Part shown: positions 54,301-62,844 of the stretch, one piece after another
How positions within the stretch are numbered: the stretch's first letter is position 1
Layout of the letters: each line of letters opens with the position of its first letter
NCBI RefSeq assembly: GCF_014647595.1
Contig: NZ_BMPM01000007.1
Span: 153,130 to 217,129, forward strand
Source of the DNA: Paenarthrobacter histidinolovorans
GTDB lineage: Bacteria > Actinomycetota > Actinomycetes > Actinomycetales > Micrococcaceae
Direction: 5' to 3'
Length of the DNA stretch: 64,000 nt
The notes under the pieces: model-generated
What the model was told of the DNA's origin: nothing
Databases searched by the model: none
Seen by the model: only the letters and a program-made list of their open reading frames with translations
Translations under genes and position numbers: made by a program

Positions 54301-55520
54301 GGGCTCAGCAGTCCCAGCACCGGCAGGGCAACCGCCGTCGAAAGTGCCATGGCGGCGGTGTTGCCGATCACCGGGTGATAACCGGACGGCAGGCAGCCTG
54401 AGATGGCCCGGGCAAGCGGTGGAGCCAGCACGGCGCCCATCACAGCCCCGCCGATGATCCCGGTCCAGGAACCTCCTGAAGCAAGGACGGCAGCGGGAGC
54501 GACAGACACCACGGATGCGTACGTGGCCGCCCACCCGTCTTCCCTGTACCAGCGTTGCCACAGGACCACCCCGACAGCCGATGTGAGGGCCTGCGCGAAC
54601 AGGATGTGGGGAAGCAAGCCCGAGCCATACGACGGCAGGCCGGGGTTCACCACGAATGCCAAAGACACGCCCAGGATCACCCCCAGGCTGGCGGTTTCGT
54701 TGGCCAGGAAGTGCGTCTCGCTGAAGTCCTTGAGCACGCGGCGCGCGGCCCGGTAAGCATCCTGGCGGACGCCCTGCCCAACCCCCGACGCCGGGTGGTG
54801 GGGTGCCGTGGGCGGGTTCGGCTTCCGCAGGACAAGCCAGGGCAGATGGCGGGCAATCGAGAAAGTGATGCCGGAACCAACCGCCATCGCAAGGACGCTG
54901 CCCACAACCGGCGGCAAGCCCAAGGGAACAGAAACAGTTGGGATGAAGAGCAGGGCCAAAGGCGTCACTGTAGCTGCCCCCAGGACGGCTCCGGTGACGC
55001 AGGTCCGCCATCCTGCACCGTAGAGCAGAACCATGGCGGGCGCAGCGCAAACGAAAGGCGCGAACGTCGGCTGCCAGCCGTCGTCGAGCAACCATCCGAA
55101 CGCCAGGTTGGACAGCAGCAGGCTCAACGACGCCGACGCCAGAACCCACGGCCAAAGCCCGCTGCCGTAGGCAAGCGAACCCGCCCAGGCCTTGCCGCCA
55201 CGGGCAACGCGCCAGGCGAACGCGGTACCGGCGAGCAATCCCAGCGCCGCCAGCTCCGCTTTGTAGAAAAGAGGCTCGGTCATGTCCCCAAGGAACCATC
55301 GCAGGCCGGCCAGCAGGGAGTCATTGACGTCCCCGGCCCAGCCCTCGAAGGACGGTCCGGCCGCGGGCGAAACCCCGCCCACGACGTTCAGGACGAGTGA
55401 CAGCAGCCCCACCGCAGCCGCCATGCCGAACGCACCCAACGCCGTGCCGGTGGCACTGGACCCCAGCGCCGGCACGGGCGGCGGAGTGGCGGTGGACGTG
55501 GCAGCTGCAGAGTGCGTCAT
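54297..55520 (-). CDS. Multi-pass integral membrane protein, unknown function
   Basis: A 407-residue protein with roughly ten hydrophobic helices in two halves, separated by a cytoplasmic loop (about 220-255). Short glycine-rich motifs occur at the ends of helices, for example SGSGLLPHILFAQ and GGAVMGAVLAPPLARAISG. The N-terminal 25 residues are Ala/Ser/Thr/Pro-rich. No transporter family is recognised; an internal repeat is suggested by the similar spacing of GLLP and PPLARA segments. The stop overlaps the ZIP stop on the other strand by four bases. Confidence 0.7.
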   Translation of the reverse strand: MTHSAAATSTATPPPVPALGSSATGTALGAFGMAAAVGLLSLVLNVVGGVSPAAGPSFEGWAGDVNDSLLAGLRWFLGDMTEPLFYKAELAALGLLAGTAFAWRVARGGKAWAGSLAYGSGLWPWVLASASLSLLLSNLAFGWLLDDGWQPTFAPFVCAAPAMVLLYGAGWRTCVTGAVLGAATVTPLALLFIPTVSVPLGLPPVVGSVLAMAVGSGITFSIARHLPWLVLRKPNPPTAPHHPASGVGQGVRQDAYRAARRVLKDFSETHFLANETASLGVILGVSLAFVVNPGLPSYGSGLLPHILFAQALTSAVGVVLWQRWYREDGWAATYASVVSVAPAAVLASGGSWTGIIGGAVMGAVLAPPLARAISGCLPSGYHPVIGNTAAMALSTAVALPVLGLLSP

Positions 55521-55641
55521 TGGTGGCCCTTGGCATGCGGAGTGTGGTGGCTTCGAGCAGCGTAGCTGAACTCATGATGCGGCCCGCAGTCGCCCCCGTA
55601 CGGGGAATTTATGACCGAAAAACCCCGCCCGCAGACGCAAA

Positions 55642-55685
55642 AAAGGCCCTGTCCCCGCGGCGTTGGCCGGGGGGACAGGGCCTTT
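55642..55685 (-). terminator. Terminator of the GlsB-like gene
   Basis: A 15-base perfect stem AAAGGCCCTGTCCCC/GGGGACAGGGCCTTT (55642-55656 with 55671-55685). On the leftward strand it ends in a run of T, a textbook intrinsic terminator nine bases after the stop codon. Confidence 0.9.
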
Positions 55686-55693
55686 GCGGAACG

Positions 55694-55954
55694 CTAGGCC
55701 TTCTTGCGGGTCAGCAGACCCCAGATGATGAGGACCAGCAAAGCGCCGCCGATGGCGAGGAGCCAGGTGGAAAGCGACCAGAACTCGTTGATGCCGACGT
55801 TGAAGAGCGCGCTGCCGATCCAACCGCCGAGGATGGCGCCTACGATGCCGAGCAGCAGCGTGGCGATCCAGCCGCCGCCCTGGTGGCCGGGCTTAATCGC
55901 CTTGGCGATGGCGCCGGCAATCAATCCCAAAATAATCCAACCGATGATACCCAT
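55694..55954 (-). CDS. GlsB/YeaQ/YmgE family small membrane protein
   Basis: An 86-residue protein with the family pattern: GIIGWIILGLIAGAIAKAI in helix 1, GGGWIATLLLGIVGAILGGWIGSALF in helix 2 with many glycines, and a third helix LLAIGGALLVLIIWGLL with a basic tail. The family is stress-associated in bacteria, although no activity is defined. AGAGAGAAT precedes the start at 55954. Confidence 0.9.
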   Translation of the reverse strand: MGIIGWIILGLIAGAIAKAIKPGHQGGGWIATLLLGIVGAILGGWIGSALFNVGINEFWSLSTWLLAIGGALLVLIIWGLLTRKKA

Positions 55955-56027
55955 TTTTCATTCTCTCTTTCGTGAAGAGGCCCTAGTCCGGCATAGGAAC
56001 GTATGCCGCTATTGACCTGATTGTTGG

Positions 56028-56903
56028 CTACCAGCCGAGTCGTCGGAACATTCCAACGACTTGGCCGGCAGACGGCCTGCCGGCAGGGTCGGCGTCTGTC
56101 ATGGCATGAAGGACCATGGACCAGCGCCGCCGGACCGTGCCGGGAATCCGGGGTTCCGCCAGAGTCCTGGCAACCATGGACTCGAGCGGAGGGCCAGGAA
56201 ATGCTTTCGTTCCGGTCAAGCACTCAAGAGCAACAAGACCGAGCGAGTAGATATCGCTGGCAGCTGTGGAAGTTTCGCCACGCACCTCTTCGGGACTGAG
56301 GTAATGCGGAGTGCCCGAGGACGAGTCCGCCGTGGTGGGACCGCCGGTGAGGGCGATGCCAAAGTCGGTCAATTGCGCTACGCCGGGGCCAACCGGGCCT
56401 GTCGCAAGGTTGACCAGGATGTTGCCGGGTTTGATGTCGTTGTGCACGATTCCCCTGCGGTGGATGTACCCCAAAGCACGGGCTATGCCGCTCATCCACT
56501 CGGCCGTCTCACGGGGCGAGGCAGGCTGATGGTGCAGGAGGGTCCGCAGATCCATGCCTTCCACCAGCTCCATGACCAGGAAATTGCGGATCTCCCCGCC
56601 GCCTTGGTGCCCTGTGGTTCCGGAGCCGAGGACCCGGACGATGTTTTTGTGCCTCAACCGGCCATGGATACCCACTTCCCTACGGAAAGGGGCGTCGTTG
56701 GCGGCGTCGGAACTCCTGAAGATCTTGACTGCCACAGCGTCGCCGCTCCGGAGGTCGATCGCCTTTTGGACGTTGGCTTCCGAGCCGCCGCCCAATGGTC
56801 CTGCCAGGCGGTACCGGCCTGCAATAACCCAGTCCCGGGGCGCGCCGCCGGCACTTGCGGCTCCGCGATCAGCGCGGACAGCCGCAACGTCGAGCGTTGT
56901 CAC
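56028..56903 (-). CDS. Ser/Thr protein kinase, HND type
   Basis: A 291-residue cytoplasmic kinase without the usual C-terminal membrane helix. Conserved parts: Gly loop LGGGSEANV (residues 37-45), ATP Lys60 in VAVKIF, Glu76 in the C-helix, catalytic-loop HND at 154-156 (Asp156; the usual HRD Arg is Asn), Asn161, DFG at 180-182, the activation-loop end SSGTPHYLSPE and DIYSLGLVALE. The start GTG overlaps the preceding small gene (GTGA), so the two are coupled. The HND change marks a non-RD kinase, often with different activation needs. Confidence 0.88.
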   Translation of the reverse strand: MTTLDVAAVRADRGAASAGGAPRDWVIAGRYRLAGPLGGGSEANVQKAIDLRSGDAVAVKIFRSSDAANDAPFRREVGIHGRLRHKNIVRVLGSGTTGHQGGGEIRNFLVMELVEGMDLRTLLHHQPASPRETAEWMSGIARALGYIHRRGIVHNDIKPGNILVNLATGPVGPGVAQLTDFGIALTGGPTTADSSSGTPHYLSPEEVRGETSTAASDIYSLGLVALECLTGTKAFPGPPLESMVARTLAEPRIPGTVRRRWSMVLHAMTDADPAGRPSAGQVVGMFRRLGW

Positions 56904-57301
56904 CCGAGGAGGGTTTCGATCTCGGCCGCGGGCACTCCGGCCACCTCGGCGAGGGCATGGGGGTTGACTCCGGCGTCAACTGCCTTTTTGAAAGCGAGCG
57001 CGAGGGTGTTCTGTGAGATCGCCAGCTCGTGCTGGAGGCTCTGCCGGCGAAGGGCAGCGATCCAAACGGAGCTCACGGGATCCAGGGCGTCGATGTCCAT
57101 CCGGAATCCGCATCCGCATGCCCACTCGGGCCAGATGGGCTCCACGGAGACCCACTTCATGGCGTCGTACGCCGGTCCGGCGGAGATGGCCATGTGTGAC
57201 CCGCAGTGCACGGGTCCCATGGGAATTACCTGTTCCGTGAGAACATCCACGGTATTTTCAGCCACTGGTGTGGAGCTTGGTTCACGCAGCGCGACTGTCA
57301 T
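56900..57301 (-). CDS. Small protein translationally coupled to the kinase
   Basis: 133 residues from the ATG at 57301, which has GGGAGAG upstream; the GTG at 57316 would add five residues. The middle contains PVHCGSHMAISAGPAYDAMKW and WACGCGFRMD, three Cys and two His that might bind metal, and the C-terminal half is an alanine-rich helical segment ending LAEVAGVPAAEIETLLG, reminiscent of a helix-turn-helix or small helical adaptor. It overlaps the kinase start. A substrate, activator or sensor partner of the kinase is the natural guess. Confidence 0.6.
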   Translation of the reverse strand: MTVALREPSSTPVAENTVDVLTEQVIPMGPVHCGSHMAISAGPAYDAMKWVSVEPIWPEWACGCGFRMDIDALDPVSSVWIAALRRQSLQHELAISQNTLALAFKKAVDAGVNPHALAEVAGVPAAEIETLLG

Positions 57302-57397
57302 CGTTCTCTCCCACACATTCCCTAGTAAGTAGCTTGGCTATCTAGTTATATGTGTACTTATGAATTATGTCCAGTCCGGCCGGCCTTCGCCCGCGCT

Positions 57398-57898
57398 TCA
57401 AGAGGTCGCGATCCCGTCAATGGCCTTTCGCATGCGCCGAAGGAAGTCAACCACCACAGCGGAGTCCTCGCTGCTCAGGGTTTCGGCCGCCTCCATCATC
57501 CGGGCGTGCATGTCTCCCAGGGTGCTGCGCACCTCCTGGTCCGAGCCGGGAGTCGGGCGAAGGATGAGCGCACGCCGATCAGTGGGGTGCGGCTCCCTGG
57601 TGACATAACCGGACCTAACGAGCCGATCCACCAGTGACGTCATGGAAGCCGACGTCACGCCGAGGCGGACAGCCAGCTCCTTGGGGCCCACTTCACGGCC
57701 TGCGCGTTCGGCTTCAAGCAGGTACCGCAGGGCAAGAAGGTCGGTTTCCCCCATCCCCATGGAGGTGCGCGTGCGGCGCCGCATCTCCGCCTCGGCGGTC
57801 CGGTAGTCCCTGAGTGCGTTCAGGACGTCCACGGCGCCCACCTGCTTGCGGCTCTCCAGCCCGTACCAATAGCCCTGACGTTCACTTTTGTCGATCAT
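57398..57898 (-). CDS. MarR-family transcriptional regulator
   Basis: A 166-residue MarR: the wing-helix region is VGPKELAVRLGVTSASMTSLVDRLVRSGYVTREPHPTDRRALIL (residues about 69-112), with N- and C-terminal dimerisation helices. The ATG at 57898 has AAAGGA seven bases upstream; longer frames to 57940 lack such a site. The gene is upstream and in the same direction as a four-gene set that includes a kinase, but is separated by 96 bases. Its target is unknown; the nearest transporter is the FUSC gene. Confidence 0.9.
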   Translation of the reverse strand: MIDKSERQGYWYGLESRKQVGAVDVLNALRDYRTAEAEMRRRTRTSMGMGETDLLALRYLLEAERAGREVGPKELAVRLGVTSASMTSLVDRLVRSGYVTREPHPTDRRALILRPTPGSDQEVRSTLGDMHARMMEAAETLSSEDSAVVVDFLRRMRKAIDGIATS

Positions 57899-57995
57899 CA
57901 CCAGTCCTTTGGTAGACATGTATCTCGCTTGTCTAACCAATTGATACTAGGCGATTTGCCGCTTACTTGCTGACAATGTGATCAGGACGGCACTC

Positions 57996-59123
57996 TCAGG
58001 CTGTTTGTGGACGCTTCCGCAGCCGACGCCAAACAGCCGGAGCAACCACCACGGCAACGCCGACGGCGGCGCCAATGACGGTCTCGACAATGCGGTCCCG
58101 TAGCAGCAGCCCAGGATCGACAGGGGCGGCAAGGAGCGTCGCAATCAGTGCCAGCGGCGTCACGAACACCTGCGCCACAAGATACTGGCGGGCAATGAAC
58201 ATCTCGGCGCCGAACTGGCATGCGGCGATCACCAGGACCATGGCCCAGGGCGCGGGATTGAGCCACAGAATACCCGCCAGCAACACCAGCCCCAGCACTG
58301 TACCGGCAATTCTTTGGATGCCCCGGCTGACCCTGTGGCGCGTTGAATGCCCGACGAGGGGAACAACCGCCGCCACCATCGCCCAGTAAGTGTGCCCGAA
58401 GCCAAGCCGCTCCCCCACCAACGTGGCGATGGTTCCCGCCAGGCCTGCAGCAACCAGGTAGCCGCCGCCTTCCAGCCAGATCGCCCGACGCTCAGCGGCG
58501 GTGTGCCGGATTCGCGGGGGGCGTTTCCACGGAGTCCGGTGACTCCTGACCACGCGGGCCGACATGCCGATCAAGAGGCAGAAAACGGTGGTCCCGACGG
58601 CCACCAGGAGGGCTTCCCACAGGGGCGCTTGGGATGCGATCGACGCTATGGCTGCGAAGGCAAAAATGTGAAACAAGGAGCCGCCGGGCCGCAGCCGCCA
58701 AGCAGCAACCACCACCGAGCAAACGCCCGCCACCACAGTGGTGGCAGCGGTCAGAAGCCACGAATATGCGGCACCCTCGATGCCCCAGACGTGGGCAAAA
58801 CGGGCGAGCAACGTGGCCAAAAGAATGATGAAAAGCATGAAGCCGCCGGCACGCAACTGACTCCGGAAACGGACGCTGTGGGGTTCATTGCGCCCATAGA
58901 TACCCGTGAACGCCCCAAACGACGCAAACACCGCCAGATCCAACCGGCCGATCAACGTCAGCGTGATCAGCGGAACGAACACACCTACAGCGCAGCGGAG
59001 GGCGGGATGGTGGTCCTTGTTGCCAGGACCCATCGTGAACATTTCCGCTACAGCCTTCAAGGGGCGGCTCGCCTTTCGTCGCAGGATCAAACGTACGACG
59101 GCGGCGCTGGCGTCCGCTCTCAA
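57996..59123 (-). CDS. FUSC-family membrane protein (aromatic-acid exporter-like)
   Basis: A 375-residue protein with about ten helices in two five-helix halves (ALRCAVGVFVPLITLTLIGRLDLAVFASFGAFTGIYGR in the first; RLGFGHTYWAMVAAVVPLVGHSTRHRVSRGIQRIAGTVLG in the second). The duplicated arrangement with RxxxRxxGTxLG is the FUSC signature, seen in exporters of aromatic acids such as p-hydroxybenzoate. A short basic segment precedes helix 1. The MarR gene directly downstream could control it. Substrate unknown. Confidence 0.85.
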   Translation of the reverse strand: MRADASAAVVRLILRRKASRPLKAVAEMFTMGPGNKDHHPALRCAVGVFVPLITLTLIGRLDLAVFASFGAFTGIYGRNEPHSVRFRSQLRAGGFMLFIILLATLLARFAHVWGIEGAAYSWLLTAATTVVAGVCSVVVAAWRLRPGGSLFHIFAFAAIASIASQAPLWEALLVAVGTTVFCLLIGMSARVVRSHRTPWKRPPRIRHTAAERRAIWLEGGGYLVAAGLAGTIATLVGERLGFGHTYWAMVAAVVPLVGHSTRHRVSRGIQRIAGTVLGLVLLAGILWLNPAPWAMVLVIAACQFGAEMFIARQYLVAQVFVTPLALIATLLAAPVDPGLLLRDRIVETVIGAAVGVAVVVAPAVWRRLRKRPQTA

Positions 59124-59225
59124 GGTTACGCTCCGGCCGCTGGCCCGCTGCGGGATCAGGGCCCGATAGTGGTCGTCATCACGAACATGAAGTTCCTGAG
59201 TGCCTGGGTGCCTGACTGCCTGGGT

Positions 59226-60476
59226 CTAGAAACCGCCCGGCGATGCGCTGGTGAAGGACGCGGGATTGAGGGGGTTGCCTGCGATGTCCGTGAGGGTGGA
59301 TGCGGCGGTAAGAGTTGCGGCAGCTGCTCCTACCGACGTGTTCGCAGTTCCCGTGGCTCCACCCAGTGTGAGGGTGAGCGTCTTGGCCCCGGCCCCCGGG
59401 TTCCACGTCACCGAGGAAGCGTTACTGCCGTTTCCTCCGAAGCTCAGGGCGCTCCCTGCGTAGCCACTGCTCAGTGCCAGGCTGCCAAGGTTCAAGGTGC
59501 ACGCGGAGCTGGTGACGGTGAGGACGTTCCCTGCGCTCACATTTACCGTAACCTGTCCGTTGCCGCCGATGGTCTGCGTGACAGTGTTGCTTGTCCACGC
59601 GTTGCAGATGGTGCTGGCCTTCAGTGACTCCGAGAATGTGAAGGTGACACTGTCGTTCTTGTCGATCTTCCCCGCAGTGCCGCCATTTACAAGCTGGATA
59701 TTCGTCACCGTCGGAGCCGTTGCGTCCTTGGATGAGGTCGCCGTTCCCGCCACACCGGTATTGCCCGCCGCGTCCGTCGCCTTGGCGGAGTACGTGATGG
59801 TCCCGTCGGTGAAGTTCCTGATGTCGACCGGCACGGCAGTCCAATTTCCAGCGTTGTCGACAGCTATGGTTTGGGACATCGGCTGCGCACCCGTCCCCGT
59901 AACAGTGAGCGTGACCGAGGAGTTGGCTTCCGCGGTGCCACTGACCGGGACCTTGTCCGCCAGGGCCGCGTTGACCGACGCAGGCGCGGTCACCACCGGC
60001 GCGTTGGGTGGTGTGGTGTCCGTGACCGGGGCAGTCCCGGTGCTGCGGAGGCTCTCGACGCCCTGCCACAGGGACAACATTGGCGTCACTGTGTAGTACC
60101 AGGTCCCGGCCGGGACGTTGGCCTCAGCACACGAAAGACCGGCGACCGCGCCTTGGCACGTTCCGGTTGCGGCCACACGCGTACCCCCGGTGGCGGAACT
60201 GTAGCGGGCGATGCTGTAGCCGGTCACTGACCTGCCCGCCGTCGTCGTACTGGCCGTCCAGGTGACCGTCACGGTGCTACCGGTCACGCTGGTGCCCGGC
60301 TTGGCGCCCGGGGCTACGGAATCGGCCTTTACGGCTCCGAAACCGCTGCTGACGGAGCCCCAAAACGCGCTGGCGGCCGGTCCTGCACAGGAAACAAGGA
60401 CGATACCCAGCACAATCACCATGATGCGGTTCCAACGCCCCATGCCGATGCGCGAAGCCTGACGGCCCTGGCTCAC
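59226..60476 (-). CDS. Exported Ig-like-domain protein, last gene of the second SipW-type operon
   Basis: From the GTG at 60476 the product is 416 residues. GGAGG precedes it and the start overlaps the upstream stop (GTGA). A basic stretch, hydrophobic core and AFWGSVSSGFGAVKADSV form a signal of SipW-like type (A-x-W-x-S). The rest has a fibronectin type III-like part (VTVTWTASTTTAGRSVTGYSI, YYTVTPML), a bacterial Ig/Big-type part (VPVSGTAEANSSVTLTV) and a repeated T-rich C-terminal half with a Cys pair. It ends in a sticky Thr/Ser/Gly-rich tail. A surface adhesin or matrix role is inferred. Confidence 0.78.
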   Translation of the reverse strand: MSQGRQASRIGMGRWNRIMVIVLGIVLVSCAGPAASAFWGSVSSGFGAVKADSVAPGAKPGTSVTGSTVTVTWTASTTTAGRSVTGYSIARYSSATGGTRVAATGTCQGAVAGLSCAEANVPAGTWYYTVTPMLSLWQGVESLRSTGTAPVTDTTPPNAPVVTAPASVNAALADKVPVSGTAEANSSVTLTVTGTGAQPMSQTIAVDNAGNWTAVPVDIRNFTDGTITYSAKATDAAGNTGVAGTATSSKDATAPTVTNIQLVNGGTAGKIDKNDSVTFTFSESLKASTICNAWTSNTVTQTIGGNGQVTVNVSAGNVLTVTSSACTLNLGSLALSSGYAGSALSFGGNGSNASSVTWNPGAGAKTLTLTLGGATGTANTSVGAAAATLTAASTLTDIAGNPLNPASFTSASPGGF

Positions 60477-60988
60477 TTCCGTACCTCCAGCGTCACGGGG
60501 ATGGCGAATTGTGCGCCCTGGCAAGCGGAAACCGAGGTGGCATCCATGCTGGCCGCTCCCTGCAGCGTCACCAGGATGGAGGTGTTCGCCGCGATGGTTA
60601 TCGGAGTGGCGAGTGGTGCGGCAGGCGGTGTAAAGGTGACGCCGGTGGTGGTGCAACCGGGATGGGAAGCGTCGGCGGTGGCGGGCCCGTTGGCGGCAAA
60701 CCCGTAGATGGTGACGGCGTGGGGGTTGGGGTTCGTGGCCCTGACCAGGACGTCGGCAGTTCCACCGGGAACCAAACTGGTTTGCAAGGTGTCGCCCGGG
60801 ACGAGTGCGTCCACCGTGACGGTCTGCATGGTGCCGTTCGTTGATGCCCCGGCGCCGAGGCCGGTAGCGCTCCAGTACGCGTAGGCCGATCCCACACCGC
60901 CCAGCACACAGAGGGCAACAGTGGCCGCCGCGGTTCTGGCGAGCCGGCCTGATGCGCGGGTTCGGGGTGTCCGGGCTGTGGTCTTCAT
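60473..60988 (-). CDS. SipW-type signal-peptide protein of the second operon
   Basis: A 171-residue protein. The basic start RASGRLARTAAATVAL and core are followed by SAYAYWSATGLGAGASTNGT, the A-Y-W-S boundary of alternate-signal proteins. The rest is a small beta-domain with VPGDTLQTSLVPGGTADVLVRATNPNPHAVTIYGF and a Cys pair (HPGCTTTG and SACQGAQF). Its stop overlaps the downstream start (GTGA). The pattern closely parallels the gene at 61925, a likely paralogue. Confidence 0.82.
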   Translation of the reverse strand: MKTTARTPRTRASGRLARTAAATVALCVLGGVGSAYAYWSATGLGAGASTNGTMQTVTVDALVPGDTLQTSLVPGGTADVLVRATNPNPHAVTIYGFAANGPATADASHPGCTTTGVTFTPPAAPLATPITIAANTSILVTLQGAASMDATSVSACQGAQFAIPVTLEVRK

Positions 60989-60989
60989 C

Positions 60990-61826
60990 TCAGTTGCCTT
61001 GTCCCGTGCCGGAGTACGTCAGCTGGACAGTGGCGCCTTTGCAACCGTCCTGGAGCTGCGGAGTGTCGTACATGGTGATGCGTGGCCAACCCGACTCCGG
61101 CACACCGAGCGAGGAGAGGGTGCGGACACCGGGATCCACGGTCAGCGGATAGGCGCCGGAGTATTGGGTGAGCTTGTAGTCAGCTGTGGTGCAGGGCAAA
61201 TTTGCCGCAATTGCCGCCTGGGTCCGGACCACTTGGGTGATGGAGACGGAAAGGTTGGTCACGGCGATGCTCTTGTTTCCCGGATTGGAGATCTGCAGTT
61301 CCACGGACCTGGAAACGCCCGGCGCGAGCAAGCCATTCACGGACCCCGCTACACCGAACGACCGCTTGACTTCCAGGACCTGCAACTGGCCCGGCGCCGT
61401 GTTGGACACGATCGATCCGCCGCCCGCTTTGACCGTGAAATCGGTCTTCGCTGCCGGTGTCGTGGTGGCCGTTCCCACCGTCAGGACCGCTTGGGCGGAG
61501 CCGCCGGAAGTGAGATTCAACGACGACGGCGCGACGCTGGCAGTTGCTCCAGCCGGAAGCCCGCTGATGGTGAAGGTGACCGGTCCCGTAAAGCCGCCGG
61601 TCGATGTCGCCGACACTGTGAACGTTGTGGACTGGCCCTGATCCAGGGTGCGGCTCGAAGGCGACAACGCCACCGTGATCCCCGCAGCCGTTTTCGCAGA
61701 GCTACCCTGGCCGTTGCCCGCACCAAGAGCCGCGATCGGCAATATGGCCACCATCAGAGCCAGCAAAATCGCACGCAGGACCCCACCCCGGACGAACGGT
61801 GCGGTGCGCTCTGGGCGGTGGTCCAT
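60990..61826 (-). CDS. Sec-exported protein of the second SipW-type operon
   Basis: From the ATG at 61826 the protein has 278 residues. A conventional Sec signal (FVRGGVLRAILLALMVAILPIAALG) precedes an Ig/BACON-like beta domain (ITVALSPSSRTLDQGQSTTFTVSATSTGGFTGPVTFTISGLPAG) and a second beta domain with two Cys. It ends one base before the next gene. Position between two SipW-signal genes suggests a matrix or anchoring protein of the same assembly. Longer frames to 62084 are unsupported. Confidence 0.75.
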   Translation of the reverse strand: MDHRPERTAPFVRGGVLRAILLALMVAILPIAALGAGNGQGSSAKTAAGITVALSPSSRTLDQGQSTTFTVSATSTGGFTGPVTFTISGLPAGATASVAPSSLNLTSGGSAQAVLTVGTATTTPAAKTDFTVKAGGGSIVSNTAPGQLQVLEVKRSFGVAGSVNGLLAPGVSRSVELQISNPGNKSIAVTNLSVSITQVVRTQAAIAANLPCTTADYKLTQYSGAYPLTVDPGVRTLSSLGVPESGWPRITMYDTPQLQDGCKGATVQLTYSGTGQGN

Positions 61827-61924
61827 GGAAGCTCTTTTCGGACGTCGGCTGCGGTGCGTTGATGAATCGGCTGAAAGCGCTGAGCCGGGGTCCGCCCTGG
61901 CAGGCGGGCCCCGGCGTCGAGGTC

Positions 61925-62380
61925 TTACAGGCTGCCGACGTTGACCGTCACGATGGCCGCCTTGCAGGCGTCCTGGTTGACGGTGGTGCTGTCGTTGAAC
62001 TTCAGCGTGCCGGAGCCAACGGACGTACCGGTGCTGTTGGCTGCCACCGGGCTGTTCGAGGTGACGGCGGTGACCTCGAACCATGCAGGCAGGCAGCCGG
62101 CCACATTGGTGGTCACGTTCGCGCTCAACGCTCCAACCACTGTGCCGGACGTGGTGGAGTTGTCAGCCGTGTAGCTCACCGGGACGGAGTTGCCGGGAGC
62201 AAGGCCGCCGGCGAAGGTGGCGTGGAGGGTGACGGTTCCGCCACCGGAAGAGTTGGTGGCAGAGCCGCTGCCTGAACCAGTGGTGGTCCAGTAGGCGTAG
62301 GCGGCGCCGCCACCGACTGCAACCAGTGCGACGCCGGCAACTGCGGCGGTGATCCTGCTCTTCTTGGAAAGCTTGCGCAT
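61925..62380 (-). CDS. SipW-type signal-peptide protein, first gene of the second operon
   Basis: A 151-residue protein after AAGGAG, with MRKLSKKSRI then a core and GAAYAYWTTTGSGSGSATNSSGG. The AYW-T boundary is the alternate-signal feature. The mature domain is a small beta-fold, ending CKAAIVTVNVGSL, with an NVAGCLPAW Cys. It is about 30% like the gene at 60473 by eye. No SipW-like peptidase is present nearby, so maturation presumably depends on the enzyme encoded at 24404 or another unseen one. Confidence 0.85.
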   Translation of the reverse strand: MRKLSKKSRITAAVAGVALVAVGGGAAYAYWTTTGSGSGSATNSSGGGTVTLHATFAGGLAPGNSVPVSYTADNSTTSGTVVGALSANVTTNVAGCLPAWFEVTAVTSNSPVAANSTGTSVGSGTLKFNDSTTVNQDACKAAIVTVNVGSL

Positions 62381-62844
62381 GATGTGACTCCTTGGTTGAT
62401 CTGGTCCGGGGAGCCGCAGCGCAACCCCCAGCATCCGGCCGTTGCTGGCGGATGAAGCGATGCACCCAATGGTTCAGCCATGGCGAGTCGAGTGGCTAGG
62501 ATTCCGGCTACCTCATTTTTCCTTTCGAACAAAGGCTGGGAAATACCCACATGCGTGACGCTAGTACTCGCGTTCTCCGCCCGAACTACTTGGCGGGCGA
62601 GCCGTCATCGAAGCCCTGACGGGGCCGGCGGTACTCATGCGCGGACGCACTGTCCAAGGAGTGGACACCACCTTAAAGCCCGCAAAAGACGGTCCTCCGG
62701 CGTTGCTGCGGCAACATTGTGCCCATCTTGAGCAAAAACTGCGCTGGTGTTCGAAAGCTTCCAGCCTTCCGGTTAACCCTCGACGGCGGCCCGGTCGCCC
62801 TTGGAAGGTGACCTGACCGCCGTCGGGCGTCTTGTCGCTGGGGC
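62381..62844. other. Leader of the second SipW operon and lipA downstream region
   Basis: These 464 bases have no supported gene. The leftward operon's leader (62381 to about 62560) contains foldable arms: GCATC/GATGC (62431-62435/62459-62463), CATCCG/CGGATG (62432-62437/62449-62454) and CCAGC/GCTGG (62428-62432/62444-62448), which compete. It also carries the minus-strand motif GGGGGTTGC-N6-GCTCCC (62429 down to 62409), identical in form to that in the DUF3494 leader. Bases about 62560-62770 show nothing clear, and a lipA terminator lies at 62781-62825. Confidence 0.55.
62781..62825 (-). terminator. lipA terminator-like stem
   Basis: A nine-base stem CGACGGCGG/CCGCCGTCG (62781-62789 with 62817-62825), 20 bases after the lipA stop, a shorter version of the ACGACGACGGC stems at 22061 and 29005. 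Confidence 0.55.

Noticed and set aside
62528..62570. Possible c-di-GMP riboswitch (a GGGAAATACCC-like stretch)
   Set aside because: The required conserved GEMM segments and the tetraloop-receptor arrangement are absent.
62480..62731. Plus-strand reading frame in the region between lipA and the second SipW operon
   Set aside because: No ribosome site, no family pattern and an Arg/Ser-rich translation typical of a high-GC shadow frame.
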